Source of the DNA: Pseudoxanthomonas sp. SL93
GTDB lineage: Bacteria; Pseudomonadota; Gammaproteobacteria; Xanthomonadales; Xanthomonadaceae
DNA length: 64,000 nt
Reading direction: 5' to 3'
Assembly: GCF_026625825.1 (NCBI RefSeq)
Contig: NZ_CP113065.1
Location: 1 to 64,000, forward strand
Below the pieces are notes generated by a model, which saw only the letters and a list, made by a program, of their open reading frames with translations, had not been told where the DNA came from and did not search any database. The position numbers and the translations under genes are program-made. Of the stretch, positions 17,522-26,730 are shown piece after piece; position 1 is the stretch's first letter; each line of letters starts with the position of its first letter.

Positions 17522-18822
17522 AGCGCGCGATCTGGCCGCTGCAACGACGGGTGATGCTGGCGTTTTCGATGTTCGCGCTGCTGCTGGCGGCGCTTTACGG
17601 GTTGTACGCGCTGGTGTTCATGTATGCGGTGGAGGATTCCTTCTTTGCCGCCACACTGGAACAGGAAGCGGTTGCCCAGCAGCGCAGCCAGGCGCAGTCG
17701 GGGCAGTGGGCGACACCGCGCGATGATTTCGTCAGGGTCTACACGCGTCCGGAGGATTTCCCGCCCGACCTTCTCGAGGGCCATCGAGAGGAGCCCTGGC
17801 GCAACGAGTTCGCTGGCCAGCAAGGCCGGCATTACCACCTGCTGGAGATGCGCGCGCCCGATGGCGACCGCGCCTGGCTGGCGGCCGAGGTGAGCCGCAA
17901 GCTGGTGGTGCGCCCGATGCGCGACCAGGTACTGCTGTTGTTGGCCATCACCAGTGGCGTGATGCTGTTGCTGGCGTTGGGCACGGGCTACTGGCTGGCA
18001 GCCAAGACGACGCGTCCGCTGTCGCGGCTGGTGGCGCGCGTGGAGGGCATGTCGCCGGAACGCCTGCCGCTGGGGTTCGCAAGGGAATTCGGCGACGACG
18101 AAGCCGGCGTGCTGGCGCGCGGGCTGGAAGCACTCGCGCAGCGCGTGCACGCGTTCACGCTACGCGAGCGCGAGTTCACCCGTGATGCCAGCCATGAACT
18201 GCGCACGCCGCTGGCGGTGATCCGCGGATCCGCGGAAAGGCTGGCGGCGGAGCCCGGCATGTCCTCCGCCGCCTTGGAACAGGTGGCGCATCTCCGGCAA
18301 TCGGCCTGGCAGCTTGAGCAGACCATCATCAGCCTGCTGTCGCTGGCGCGCGAATCCGAAGTGCCGGATGCGCCGGCGTGCGTGCCGCTCCTGCCGGTAC
18401 TGGAACGCGTGGTGGTGGAACAGTCCCTGCTGCTGGAAGGCAAGCAGGTGGACGTCGACGTCGACGTGCCGCGCAGCGCGGTGATCGAAGTACCGGCCAC
18501 GGTCGCGCACATCCTGCTCTCCAACCTGGTCGGCAATGCCTTCACCCATACGCAGGCAGGCGAAGTGCACATCGGCCTGCATGGCGACCGGCTGCGGATC
18601 GCCAACCGCGGTGAGGTGAGTGATTCGCCGGTGGACGCCACGGGCACGGTCAACGCGCGCCCGGGGAGCAGTGGGCTGGCGCTGGGTCTGTCCATCGTGC
18701 GACGGCTGTGTGCGCGCTACGGCCTGCAGGTGGACACGCGACAGGCCGCCGGCACGTTCACTGTTGAACTGTCGCTGGTGCGCAGCGCCGACCAAGGCGG
18801 CCCGGCAACGGCATCGCGATGA
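17518..18822 (+). CDS. sensor histidine kinase
   Basis: A 434-residue inner-membrane sensor. Transmembrane segments lie near 11-38 and 136-163, flanking a periplasmic loop of about 100 residues with no recognisable sensor fold. A HAMP linker (about 164-215) leads to the phospho-acceptor His226 (TRDASHELRTPL) and an ATPase domain with an N-box NLVGNAFTHT and a G-box GLALGLSIVRRL. The G1 box DxGxG is weak here (IANRG, then GSSGLALG). It pairs with the adjacent response regulator. Confidence 0.94.
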   Translation: MKRAIWPLQRRVMLAFSMFALLLAALYGLYALVFMYAVEDSFFAATLEQEAVAQQRSQAQSGQWATPRDDFVRVYTRPEDFPPDLLEGHREEPWRNEFAGQQGRHYHLLEMRAPDGDRAWLAAEVSRKLVVRPMRDQVLLLLAITSGVMLLLALGTGYWLAAKTTRPLSRLVARVEGMSPERLPLGFAREFGDDEAGVLARGLEALAQRVHAFTLREREFTRDASHELRTPLAVIRGSAERLAAEPGMSSAALEQVAHLRQSAWQLEQTIISLLSLARESEVPDAPACVPLLPVLERVVVEQSLLLEGKQVDVDVDVPRSAVIEVPATVAHILLSNLVGNAFTHTQAGEVHIGLHGDRLRIANRGEVSDSPVDATGTVNARPGSSGLALGLSIVRRLCARYGLQVDTRQAAGTFTVELSLVRSADQGGPATASR

Positions 18823-18890
18823 CGGGCCCGCAGCCTGGCGCGCGGCGCGTTTCAGGACGGACGGGGCGGGTCGTCACCGGCCGGGGTCGG

Positions 18891-19769
18891 CTACCAGTCG
18901 ATCCGTCCGCTGACCACGGTGCGCACATGGCCGCCTGACCAGACATCGCCTTCGGCGTCCACGCGCAGTTGCAGGCGTGCGTCATGGCCGACTTCACGGC
19001 CCTGGCTGACGGTGTAGTGATCGCGGCCACCCGGCAGGGCATCGCGGGATTTCAGCCAGGCGGCCAGCGTGGCGTTGGCGGCGCCGGAGGCGGCGTCCTC
19101 GAAGGCCGCCGGCGCGCCCACGAAGGCGCGCACGGCCAGGTCGTAAGGCTGCCCCGCCGTGAATGCGTACGCACACACGCCCATGCTGTCGGTTTCGCGG
19201 GCCAGCGCGGTGATCGCATCCCAGTCCGGGGAGGCGCCACGCAACGTGGCCTCGTCGCTGACCTCGGCCAGCCACCAGCGGCGCCCACCATCGACCAGTG
19301 CCGGCGGCAGGTTGCCGGCGGGCAGCGCGGCCACCGCTGCGCGCAGCAGTGCGTGTGTCGCCGGGTTGCCCGTTTCGACGACGCGGGCGCGGGGCGTGCG
19401 CACGGCGATGGTGCGGGTTGCGCCGTCGCCTTCCACCCGCAACGGCAGCAGGCCGGCGATGCCTTCCTGCACCAGCAGGCCGTCGCGCGGCGTCGCCAGC
19501 CCTGCGTCCAGCACCACATGGGCGGTACCGACGCTGGGGTGACCGGCGAAGGGCACTTCACGGCGCGGGCTGAACATGCGGATCGCGTAGCTGGCGCCAG
19601 GCTGCGTGGCCGGGAAGACGAAAGTGGTCTCCGGCAGCCGCGTCCAGCGGGCGATGGCCTGCATGGCGGCGTCGTCCAGGCCTTCGGCGTCCAGGACCAC
19701 GGCCAACGGGTTGCCGGCGCCGGGCCGGTCGGCGAACACGTCCAGCTGGACGTAGCGTCGGGAAGTCAT
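18891..19769 (-). CDS. PhzF family isomerase-like protein (second of tandem pair)
   Basis: A 292-residue PhzF-fold protein. Typical blocks are YVQLDVFADRPGAGNPLAVV at the start, the catalytic glutamate in LPETTFVFP, FAGHPSVGTAHVVL and the C-terminal ASGAANATLAAWL. The family includes the PhzF phenazine isomerase and many uncharacterised enzymes; the rest of a phenazine pathway is absent, so the function is open. ATG 19769 is the natural start. The upstream paralogue ends 29 bases away; both are clearly duplicated. Confidence 0.9.
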   Translation of the reverse strand: MTSRRYVQLDVFADRPGAGNPLAVVLDAEGLDDAAMQAIARWTRLPETTFVFPATQPGASYAIRMFSPRREVPFAGHPSVGTAHVVLDAGLATPRDGLLVQEGIAGLLPLRVEGDGATRTIAVRTPRARVVETGNPATHALLRAAVAALPAGNLPPALVDGGRRWWLAEVSDEATLRGASPDWDAITALARETDSMGVCAYAFTAGQPYDLAVRAFVGAPAAFEDAASGAANATLAAWLKSRDALPGGRDHYTVSQGREVGHDARLQLRVDAEGDVWSGGHVRTVVSGRIDW

Positions 19770-19798
19770 GGCAGGGATTCGGGTGGGGGCCGCGCAGC

Positions 19799-20674
19799 TT
19801 ACCAAGCCAGGCTGCCCTGGATGACCGGCTGCACCTGCCCACCGATCCAGACCTGGCCTTCCGCATCCACCTGCACCTCGATACGCCCATCGCGACCGAG
19901 TTCACGGCCCTGGCTGACGACATAGCGGCCGGCGTGGCCGGGCAGCCGATCCGCCGCATGCAGCGCGGCGGCGATGCACGCATTGGCGCTGCCGGTGACC
20001 GGGTCTTCGGGGATGTTGTCGGCAGGGCAGAACGCACGCACGACCAGGTCGTGGTCCTGGCCGTGGCCGGCGCGCCCGAAGACCGCCAGCCCCACCGCCG
20101 CGGTCGCGCGGGTCAACGCGGCAATCGCGTCCAGGTCGGGCGTCAGGGACCGCACGCAGTCCGCATCGCGCAGTTCGACCAGCCACCATCCCGGCCCGTT
20201 CTGCCACAGCGCAGGTGGAAGCGCGCCGAGAGGCAGGGCGATGCTCACTGCGTCAGCCAGCAAAGCCTGTGCGTCGTCCACCGTCACCGGGCTTGCCTGC
20301 GGTGCACGCAGGCGGATGCGTCGTGCCGCTCCCTGCCGCGCGACCTGCACCGGCAGCAGGCCCGCACCGCATTCCTGCACGAGCGCGCCGGTGTCCGGCA
20401 CCAGGCCGGTCTCCAGCGCGGCCCAGGCCGCACCGACGCTGGGATGGCCCGCGAAAGGCAACTCGCTGCACGGGGTGAAGATGCGGATGCGGTAATCCGC
20501 GCCTTCGGCGGAGACGGGCAGGAAGAACACCGTTTCCGACAACTGGAGCCAGCCTGCGATGGCCTGCATGGCGGCATCGTCCAGGCCTTCCGCATCCAGC
20601 ACCACGCCCAGTGCGTTGCCGGCGCCGGGGCGGTCGGCGAAGACATCCACCTGCAGGTAACGGCGAGGGCTCAT
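19799..20674 (-). CDS. PhzF family isomerase-like protein (first of tandem pair)
   Basis: A 291-residue paralogue of the next gene downstream: MSPRRYLQVDVFADRPGAGN at the start, glutamate in LSETVFFLP, FAGHPSVGAAWAAL, and DPVTGSANACIAAAL near the C-terminus, which keeps the more usual DPVTGSA version of the motif, while the second copy has DAASGAA. The reaction is unknown. It is divergent from the ask-lysA fusion gene, from which it is separated by 102 bases. Confidence 0.9.
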   Translation of the reverse strand: MSPRRYLQVDVFADRPGAGNALGVVLDAEGLDDAAMQAIAGWLQLSETVFFLPVSAEGADYRIRIFTPCSELPFAGHPSVGAAWAALETGLVPDTGALVQECGAGLLPVQVARQGAARRIRLRAPQASPVTVDDAQALLADAVSIALPLGALPPALWQNGPGWWLVELRDADCVRSLTPDLDAIAALTRATAAVGLAVFGRAGHGQDHDLVVRAFCPADNIPEDPVTGSANACIAAALHAADRLPGHAGRYVVSQGRELGRDGRIEVQVDAEGQVWIGGQVQPVIQGSLAW

Positions 20675-20724
20675 GCATTGCCTCCGGGGCAGCCAGGGAG
20701 GCCATTCCGGGGAAGGGCTTCGGC

Positions 20725-20758
20725 TAGAATCGACGGTTCACGCCCGAAGGGTTCGGGC
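20725..20758 (+). promoter_or_regulatory. ask-lysA -10 element and short leader hairpin
   Basis: TAGAAT at 20725-20730 is a good -10; no clear -35 is seen. A 7-bp hairpin (GCCCGAA 20742-20748, TTCGGGC 20752-20758) follows in the predicted leader, ending 18 bases before the start codon. The leader is only about 40 bases, too short for a lysine riboswitch. Confidence 0.5.
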
Positions 20759-20776
20759 ATCCCCCCCATTCTATCC

Positions 20777-23422
20777 ATGCCTCCTGCCACCCCCGCACCT
20801 GATCGTTGGATCGTCCTCAAGTTTGGCGGCACCTCGGTGTCGCGTCGTCATCGCTGGGACACGATTGGCCGGTTGGCGAAAAAACGGGCGGACGAGAATG
20901 GTGCCCGGGTACTGGTAGTGGTATCCGCGCTGTCCGGCGTCACCAACGAACTCACCGCCATCGCCGATGGCGCCGCCGACAGCGGCGAGCGCGTGGCGAA
21001 GCTCGAACAGCGCCACCGCGAGTTCCTGGCCGAACTGGAACTGGACGCCGATGCCGTGCTGGGCGACCGCCTGGCGGCCTTGCGCGGGCTGCTGGTCGAC
21101 CCGCGCGCCGCCACCCGCGCACTGGACTGGCAGGCCGAAGTGCTGGGACAGGGCGAACTGCTTTCGTCCACGCTCGGCGCGGCCTACCTGCGTGCGCAGG
21201 GCCTGGACTTCGGCTGGGTGGACGCGCGGCATTGGCTGCAGGCCACCTTCCTGCCCAACCAGAGTGCGTGGGCGCAACGCCTGTCGGTGTCCTGCAGCAC
21301 GGCCCCCGACCAGGACTGGCGCCGTGCGTTCGCCGAGCAGCCCAACGGCCTGCTGCTGACGCAGGGCTTCATTTCGCGCCATGCCGATGGCGGTACTGCC
21401 ATCCTCGGTCGCGGCGGTTCCGACACCTCGGCTGCCTACTTCGGCGCGCTGCTCGGTGCGCAGCGGGTCGAGATCTGGACCGACGTGCCCGGCATGTTCA
21501 GCGCCAATCCGCGCGAAGTGCCGGATGCGCGCCTGCTGACGCGGCTGGACTATTACGAAGCGCAGGAAATCGCGACCACCGGCGCGAAGGTGCTGCACCC
21601 GCGCTCGATCAAGCCGTGCCGTGATGCCGGCGTGCCGATGGCCATCCTGGATACCGAGCGCCCCGATCTGCCCGGTACCAGCATCGACGGCAACGCGCGC
21701 ACCGTACCGGGCGTGAAGGCGGTCAGCCGCCGCAACGGCATCGTGCTGGTCTCGATGGAAGGCATCGGCATGTGGCAGCAGGTGGGCTTCCTGGCGGACG
21801 TGTTCGCGCGCTTCAAGAAGCATGGATTGTCGGTGGACCTGATCGGTTCGTCGGAGACCAACGTCACCGTGTCGCTGGACCCCAGCGAGAACCTGGTCAA
21901 CACCGACGTGCTGGCGGCGCTGTCGGCCGACCTGGCGGAGATCTGCCGGGTGAAGGTGATCGCGCCGTGCACGGCCATCACGCTGGTCGGCCGCGGCATG
22001 CGCTCGCTGCTGCACAAGCTGTCGGACGTGTGGGCGATGTTCGGCCGCGAGCGCGTGCACCTGATCTCGCAGTCGTCCAACGACCTCAACCTGACCTTCG
22101 TCATCGATGAAGCCGATGCCGACGGCTTGCTGCCGCTGCTGCACGCCGCCCTGATCGAAAGCGATGCGATGCCTGTAGAGGAGACCAGTGTATTCGGTCC
22201 GCGCTGGCGCGAGATCCTGGGCGGCGTGCGTCGTCGCGGCACGCCGTGGTGGCACGGTGCGGATGACCGCAAGGCGCTGGTCGCGCTGGGCGCAGCGGGT
22301 ACGCCGCGCTACGTCTACCATCTGCCTACCGTGCAGGCCCGTGCGCGCGCGCTGGCCGCGATTCCCGCCATCGATCGTCGCTTCTACGCGATCAAGGCCA
22401 ATTCGCATCCTGAACTGCTGAGGGCCATCGTGGCCGAAGGTTTCGGGCTGGAGTGCGTGTCGCAGGGCGAACTGGAGCGCGTGTTCGACGCCGTGCCGCA
22501 GCTGCCCATGCAGGATGTGCTGTTCACTCCGAGCTTCGCGCCGCGTGGCGAGTATGCGTTTGCACTGGAAAAGGGCGTCACCGTCACCCTGGACAACGTG
22601 GAGGCGCTGAAGCATTGGCCTGACCTGTTCCGCGGCCGCAGCCTCTGGCTGCGCGTGGACCTGGGTCGCGGCGATGGCCACCATGACAAGGTCAAGACCG
22701 GTGGCAAGACCTCGAAGTTCGGCCTGCCGCTGTCGCGCGTGGAGGAATTCCTTGCCGAGGCGCGCGTGCTGGACATCCGGATCGTCGGCCTGCATGCGCA
22801 CCTGGGCAGTGGCGTGGAAACCGCGCAGCACTGGCGCCAGGTGTTCGATGAGCTGGGCGGCCTCGCCGACCAGATCGGTACCATCGAGAGCATCGACATC
22901 GGCGGCGGACTGCCGATTCCGTACACCGCGGACGACGAACCGTTCGATCTGGACGCCTGGTCCGCCGGCCTCGCCGACATCAAGGCGGCGTACCCGAACT
23001 ACCAGTTGGTGATCGAGCCCGGCCGCTACCTGGTGGCCGAATCCGGCGTGCTGCTTACCCGCGTCACGCAGGTGGTGGAGAAGCAAGGCATCCGCCGTGT
23101 CGGTGCGGACGCGGGCATGAATGCCCTGATACGCCCGGCGCTGTACGACGCATGGCACGACGTGGCCAACCTGACGCGTCTCGATGATGCCGCTGAAGAC
23201 GCCTTCGACGTGGTCGGCCCGATCTGCGAATCCAGCGACGTGTTCGGCAAGCGCCGCCGGTTGCCGGCGGCCACCGCCGAGGGCGATCTGCTGCTGTTCG
23301 CCGATGCGGGTGCCTATGGTTACTCCATGGCCAACACCTACAACCTGCGTGAACTGCCGTCAGAAGACGTGCTGGAAGGCGCTACGCGGTCTGGCAAGCG
23401 TGCGGATGGGGATCGGGGCTGA
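20777..23422 (+). CDS. lysA: bifunctional aspartate kinase / diaminopimelate decarboxylase
   Basis: An 881-residue fusion joining the first and last steps of lysine synthesis. The N-terminal half (about 10-450) is aspartate kinase: LKFGGTSVS, GRGGSDTSAAY, then ACT regulatory domains (about 320-450; GIGMWQQVGFLADVF). The C-terminal half (about 510-881) is diaminopimelate decarboxylase: the PLP lysine is Lys540 in FYAIKANSHPELL, with HAHLGSGVE, GGGLPIPY, EPGRYLVAESG and CESSDVFG. This fusion is characteristic of Xanthomonadaceae. It feeds meso-diaminopimelate flux and lysine, and its stop overlaps the start of the next gene (TGATG), tying it to cell-wall genes downstream. ATG 20777 is just upstream of the kinase domain. 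Confidence 0.97.
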   Translation: MPPATPAPDRWIVLKFGGTSVSRRHRWDTIGRLAKKRADENGARVLVVVSALSGVTNELTAIADGAADSGERVAKLEQRHREFLAELELDADAVLGDRLAALRGLLVDPRAATRALDWQAEVLGQGELLSSTLGAAYLRAQGLDFGWVDARHWLQATFLPNQSAWAQRLSVSCSTAPDQDWRRAFAEQPNGLLLTQGFISRHADGGTAILGRGGSDTSAAYFGALLGAQRVEIWTDVPGMFSANPREVPDARLLTRLDYYEAQEIATTGAKVLHPRSIKPCRDAGVPMAILDTERPDLPGTSIDGNARTVPGVKAVSRRNGIVLVSMEGIGMWQQVGFLADVFARFKKHGLSVDLIGSSETNVTVSLDPSENLVNTDVLAALSADLAEICRVKVIAPCTAITLVGRGMRSLLHKLSDVWAMFGRERVHLISQSSNDLNLTFVIDEADADGLLPLLHAALIESDAMPVEETSVFGPRWREILGGVRRRGTPWWHGADDRKALVALGAAGTPRYVYHLPTVQARARALAAIPAIDRRFYAIKANSHPELLRAIVAEGFGLECVSQGELERVFDAVPQLPMQDVLFTPSFAPRGEYAFALEKGVTVTLDNVEALKHWPDLFRGRSLWLRVDLGRGDGHHDKVKTGGKTSKFGLPLSRVEEFLAEARVLDIRIVGLHAHLGSGVETAQHWRQVFDELGGLADQIGTIESIDIGGGLPIPYTADDEPFDLDAWSAGLADIKAAYPNYQLVIEPGRYLVAESGVLLTRVTQVVEKQGIRRVGADAGMNALIRPALYDAWHDVANLTRLDDAAEDAFDVVGPICESSDVFGKRRRLPAATAEGDLLLFADAGAYGYSMANTYNLRELPSEDVLEGATRSGKRADGDRG

Positions 23423-23916
23423 TGGCGCCGCGGGGCGAGTTCATCCTGACCAGCCTGCTGGCCGCGACGGGCCTGCTGGTGGCGATCGTGCTGCTGTTGG
23501 ACATCGACCGCCGCATGCCGGGCATGCGTGAAATGCTGGCCGCACTGAAGCTGGTGCCGGCAGTGTGGCTGGCGACGGGATTGGGTGCATGGTGTGTCAT
23601 CCGCTGGCATGGACGCGCGCTACGCCTCGGGCGGCGCTGGGCACCGGGTGGCATGACGTTGCGCACGCTGCTGATCGTTTTCCTGCTGTTTCCGTTCGCG
23701 TTGGCCACGTGGCTGCTGGCCGCAACGGGGCTCGACCAGCTCGCCGCCGCTTCGCCCGGCCACTGGCAGGAATCCCTCGGCTGGCTGCCGGTGATCGTTT
23801 TCTACGGTTCCATGATCGCCGTCGTGTTCGGCGCGGTTCCGGCTTTCATTCTTGAATACTTCGTCACCCGCCGCTATCTGCGCAGGTTGGCGGGCATCAC
23901 CACGGGTCAATCATGA
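23422..23916 (+). CDS. small multi-pass membrane protein within the lysA-murL-murD2 operon
   Basis: A 164-residue integral membrane protein of unknown function. Hydrophobic segments lie near 8-27, 42-60, 78-104 and 120-146 (LLAATGLLVAIVLLLDI, ALKLVPAVWLATGLGAWCV, LLIVFLLFPFALATWLLAAT, WLPVIVFYGSMIAVVFGAV), so four transmembrane helices are likely, with basic loops. It starts inside the lysA stop codon (TGATG) and its stop overlaps the murL start by 4 bases, so translation is coupled on both sides. The position implies a role with the precursor enzymes around it, but no family is recognised. Confidence 0.85.
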   Translation: MAPRGEFILTSLLAATGLLVAIVLLLDIDRRMPGMREMLAALKLVPAVWLATGLGAWCVIRWHGRALRLGRRWAPGGMTLRTLLIVFLLFPFALATWLLAATGLDQLAAASPGHWQESLGWLPVIVFYGSMIAVVFGAVPAFILEYFVTRRYLRRLAGITTGQS

Positions 23917-25268
23917 GCGTATTCGACAAGAGCACCGTCCGTTCCTTCCGCTTCGTCCGCTGTTCATTCGAGGCGGAAAGCGGTGTCGCGCGCCTAGTGT
24001 ATGCCTTCGACGACGGCCCGGAACTGGTCGAGACCGTCACCATCCCCGGTGCTCCCTTCGCCCTGGACGAAGTGCGGGCGGCGGCGGTGGAGAAGGCCGT
24101 GCAGCTGCTCCACCTGATCACCGGCGTCAGCTACTACAAGGCGGCGGTGCCCAACGAAATCCGCATCGATGGATACGCCATCGACGCCGCGACGGCCGTG
24201 CTGCTGGAGCAGGTCTATGTGCACGGCCTGGGTGAGTTCGCCTACCGCAATGGTTTGAGCCTGCATGGGCGTGTCCGTTTCCCGGTGGGCGCGCCTGCCG
24301 GCGCCGTCGCATCGCCCGCGCGCCTGCGCGAGCATGCATTGGTCGCCATCGGCGGCGGCAAGGATTCGCTGGTCAGCATCGAGGCGCTGCGCGGCGCGGG
24401 CATCGACCAGACGGTCACCTGGATCGGCGGTTCGCAGTTGATCGCGGCCTGCGCGGCACGCACCGGCCTGCCGACCCTCAACATCGGCCGCGCGCTGGCG
24501 CCGGAACTGTTCGAATACAACCGCCAGGGCGCGTGGAACGGGCATATCCCGGTCACCGCGATCAATTCGGCCATCATGGTGGTGGCGGCGCTGTTGCACG
24601 GCGTGGACCAGGTGGTGTTCTCGAACGAGCGCTCGGCCAGCTACGGCAGCATGATCCCGGGCACCGGCGAGGTGAACCACCAGTGGTCGAAGGGCTGGGC
24701 GTTCGAGCGGGCATTCGGCGAACACGTGCAGTCGCATGTGGCGGCCGACCTGCGTTATTACTCGCTGCTGCGCCCGTTGTCCGAGCTCGCGGTGGCGCGG
24801 CAGTTCGCGCGGACCGACCACTACGACGCGCATTTCTCCAGCTGCAACCGCAACTTCCACCTGCTGGGCGAGCGCCCGGTGAATCGCTGGTGCGGCGTGT
24901 GCCCGAAGTGCCACTTCGTGTTCCTGGCGCTGGCGCCGTTCATGCCCAAGCCGCGACTGGTGGGCATCTTCGGCCGCAACCTGCTCGACGACGCGAGCCA
25001 GACGGCAGGCTTCGACGCGCTGCTGGAGTACCAGGACCACAAACCGTTCGAATGCGTCGGCGAAGGCCAGGAGTCGCGCGCGGCCATGGCGGCGCTGGGC
25101 GATCGCCCGGAATGGCGCGAGGACGTCATCGTGGCGCGCTTCAACAGCGAGATCCGCCCGCAGCTGGATGCCGCGGCGTTGAGGGTGGCGCCATTGCTCG
25201 AGATCGGTGGTGAACACCGCATCCCCACCGCGCTGTGGGAGCGACTGCGTGCGAATTTCGCAGCTTGA
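23913..25268 (+). CDS. murL: UDP-MurNAc-L-alanyl-L-glutamate epimerase MurL
   Basis: A 451-residue enzyme matching MurL, which converts the terminal L-Glu of UDP-MurNAc-L-Ala-L-Glu to D-Glu. Visible features are a [13 protein letters not shown] loop (about 148-160) resembling the PP-loop of ATP-pyrophosphatases and a cysteine cluster CGVCPKCHF that may bind metal. This enzyme was first described in Xanthomonas oryzae and works with MurD2, encoded directly downstream (20-base overlap). Together they make D-Glu without a glutamate racemase. Assignment rests on motif and operon pairing. Confidence 0.92.
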   Translation: MSVFDKSTVRSFRFVRCSFEAESGVARLVYAFDDGPELVETVTIPGAPFALDEVRAAAVEKAVQLLHLITGVSYYKAAVPNEIRIDGYAIDAATAVLLEQVYVHGLGEFAYRNGLSLHGRVRFPVGAPAGAVASPARLREHALVAIGGGKDSLVSIEALRGAGIDQTVTWIGGSQLIAACAARTGLPTLNIGRALAPELFEYNRQGAWNGHIPVTAINSAIMVVAALLHGVDQVVFSNERSASYGSMIPGTGEVNHQWSKGWAFERAFGEHVQSHVAADLRYYSLLRPLSELAVARQFARTDHYDAHFSSCNRNFHLLGERPVNRWCGVCPKCHFVFLALAPFMPKPRLVGIFGRNLLDDASQTAGFDALLEYQDHKPFECVGEGQESRAAMAALGDRPEWREDVIVARFNSEIRPQLDAAALRVAPLLEIGGEHRIPTALWERLRANFAA

Positions 25269-26652
25269 GGGCAAGCGTGTCGCGCTGTGGGGTTGGGGGC
25301 GCGAAGGTCGCGCTGCCCACCACGCCGTGCGCGCACGCCTGCCGTCGCTGCCGCTGACGCTGTTCTGCAACGATCAGGAAGCCGCGGATGCCGCGGCACT
25401 GGGCGATCCACGGCTCTCGGTGGAGACGGACGCGACGGCCGCTCGACTTTCGGCGTTCGAGATCGTCATCAAATCGCCGGGCATCAGCCCGAATACCCCG
25501 GTGGCGATGAGCGCAGCCGCGTGCGGTACGCGTTTCATTGGCGGCACCGCCCTGTGGTTCGGCGAGCAAGCGGGTGATGACGGCGTGGTGGCGCACACGT
25601 TCTGCGTCACCGGCACCAAGGGCAAGAGCACGACCACCTCGCTGCTCGCGCACCTGCTGCGTGCGGCGGGCAGGCGCACGGCGCTGGCCGGCAATATCGG
25701 CCTGCCGATGCTGGAGCTGCTGGATCCGCAGCCGGCGCCCGACGAGTGGGTCATCGAGCTGTCCAGCTACCAGACCGGCGATGTCGCGGCCAGCGGCGGG
25801 CGGCCGGATGTGGCGATCGTGCTGAACCTGTTCTCCGAGCACCTGGACTGGCATGGCAGCGAGGCGCGCTACATCGAGGACAAGCTGAAGCTCGTTACCC
25901 AAGCGCATCCGCGCATCGCCGTGCTCAATGCGGCCGATCCACGCCTGGCGGCGCTGGAACTGCCGCACAGCGACGTCCGCTGGTTCAACCGGGTGGACGG
26001 CTGGCACCTGCGCGAGGACGATCTGTACCGCGGCGACGTGTTCGTGATGGACACCCGGCCGCTGCCGCTGCCCGGGCGCCACAACCGCAGCAACATGTGC
26101 GCCGTGCTGACCGCACTGGAGGCGCGCGGCATCGATGCGTTGCCGCTGGCGGCGCATGCGCAGTCGTTCCGTCCATTGCCCAACCGGTTGCAGACGATGG
26201 GCACGCGCGACGGCGTCACCTGGGTCAACGATTCCATCAGCACCACGCCGCACGCCACGCTGGCCGCGCTGGAGTGCTTCGCCGGCCGACGCATCGCATT
26301 GCTGGTCGGTGGCCATGACCGGGGGGTGGACTGGTCGGATTTCGCGGCGCACATGCGTGAGGCTGCGCCCACGGCCATCATCACGATGGGCGCCAATGGG
26401 CCGCGCATCCATGCGCTGCTGGCGCCCGTGGCGGAGGAGGCGGGTTTCAGGCTGGCCGGCGTCGAAACGCTGTCAGAGGCGATGGCAGCCGCGCGCGGCG
26501 CGCTGGACGGCGAGGGTGTCGTCCTGCTGTCGCCGGGCGCACCGAGCTTCGGCCAGTACCGCGACTACGTGGCGCGTGGTCGTCATTTCGCGGAACTCGC
26601 CGGCTTCGATCCGGACGACATCACCGCCATTCCCGGTCTCGGCATCGCCTGA
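25249..26652 (+). CDS. murD2: UDP-MurNAc-L-alanine--L-glutamate ligase MurD2
   Basis: A 467-residue Mur ligase. An N-terminal Rossmann domain ([17 protein letters not shown]), the ATP loop [24 protein letters not shown], and a C-terminal domain with [12 protein letters not shown] and [12 protein letters not shown] follow the MurD order. It belongs to the MurD2 branch that adds L-Glu rather than D-Glu, given the adjacent murL. The GTG start at 25249 has GGGAG at 25237-25241 and gives [15 protein letters not shown]; the longer ATG frame from 25207 adds residues translated out of the murL end. Cytoplasmic peptidoglycan precursor synthesis. Confidence 0.93.
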   Translation: MRISQLEGKRVALWGWGREGRAAHHAVRARLPSLPLTLFCNDQEAADAAALGDPRLSVETDATAARLSAFEIVIKSPGISPNTPVAMSAAACGTRFIGGTALWFGEQAGDDGVVAHTFCVTGTKGKSTTTSLLAHLLRAAGRRTALAGNIGLPMLELLDPQPAPDEWVIELSSYQTGDVAASGGRPDVAIVLNLFSEHLDWHGSEARYIEDKLKLVTQAHPRIAVLNAADPRLAALELPHSDVRWFNRVDGWHLREDDLYRGDVFVMDTRPLPLPGRHNRSNMCAVLTALEARGIDALPLAAHAQSFRPLPNRLQTMGTRDGVTWVNDSISTTPHATLAALECFAGRRIALLVGGHDRGVDWSDFAAHMREAAPTAIITMGANGPRIHALLAPVAEEAGFRLAGVETLSEAMAAARGALDGEGVVLLSPGAPSFGQYRDYVARGRHFAELAGFDPDDITAIPGLGIA

Positions 26653-26730
26653 GGGCGATGACGCAAGCAGCGTCAAGTCTGCCCCCAGGGAGCGGCGTAC
26701 ACTTCGCCGATCCCCGCCGAGGAGTCGACC

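Noticed and set aside
19934..20776. N-terminal extension of ask-lysA by 281 residues
   Set aside because: The extra residues are antisense to a PhzF gene and the kinase domain starts right after ATG 20777.
20675..20776. Lysine riboswitch ahead of lysA
   Set aside because: The leader after the -10 is about 40 bases; a lysine riboswitch needs about 170. Only a 7-bp hairpin is present.
20771..23158. A 795-residue minus-strand frame
   Set aside because: Antisense shadow of the ask-lysA fusion; composition typical of a reversed GC-rich gene.
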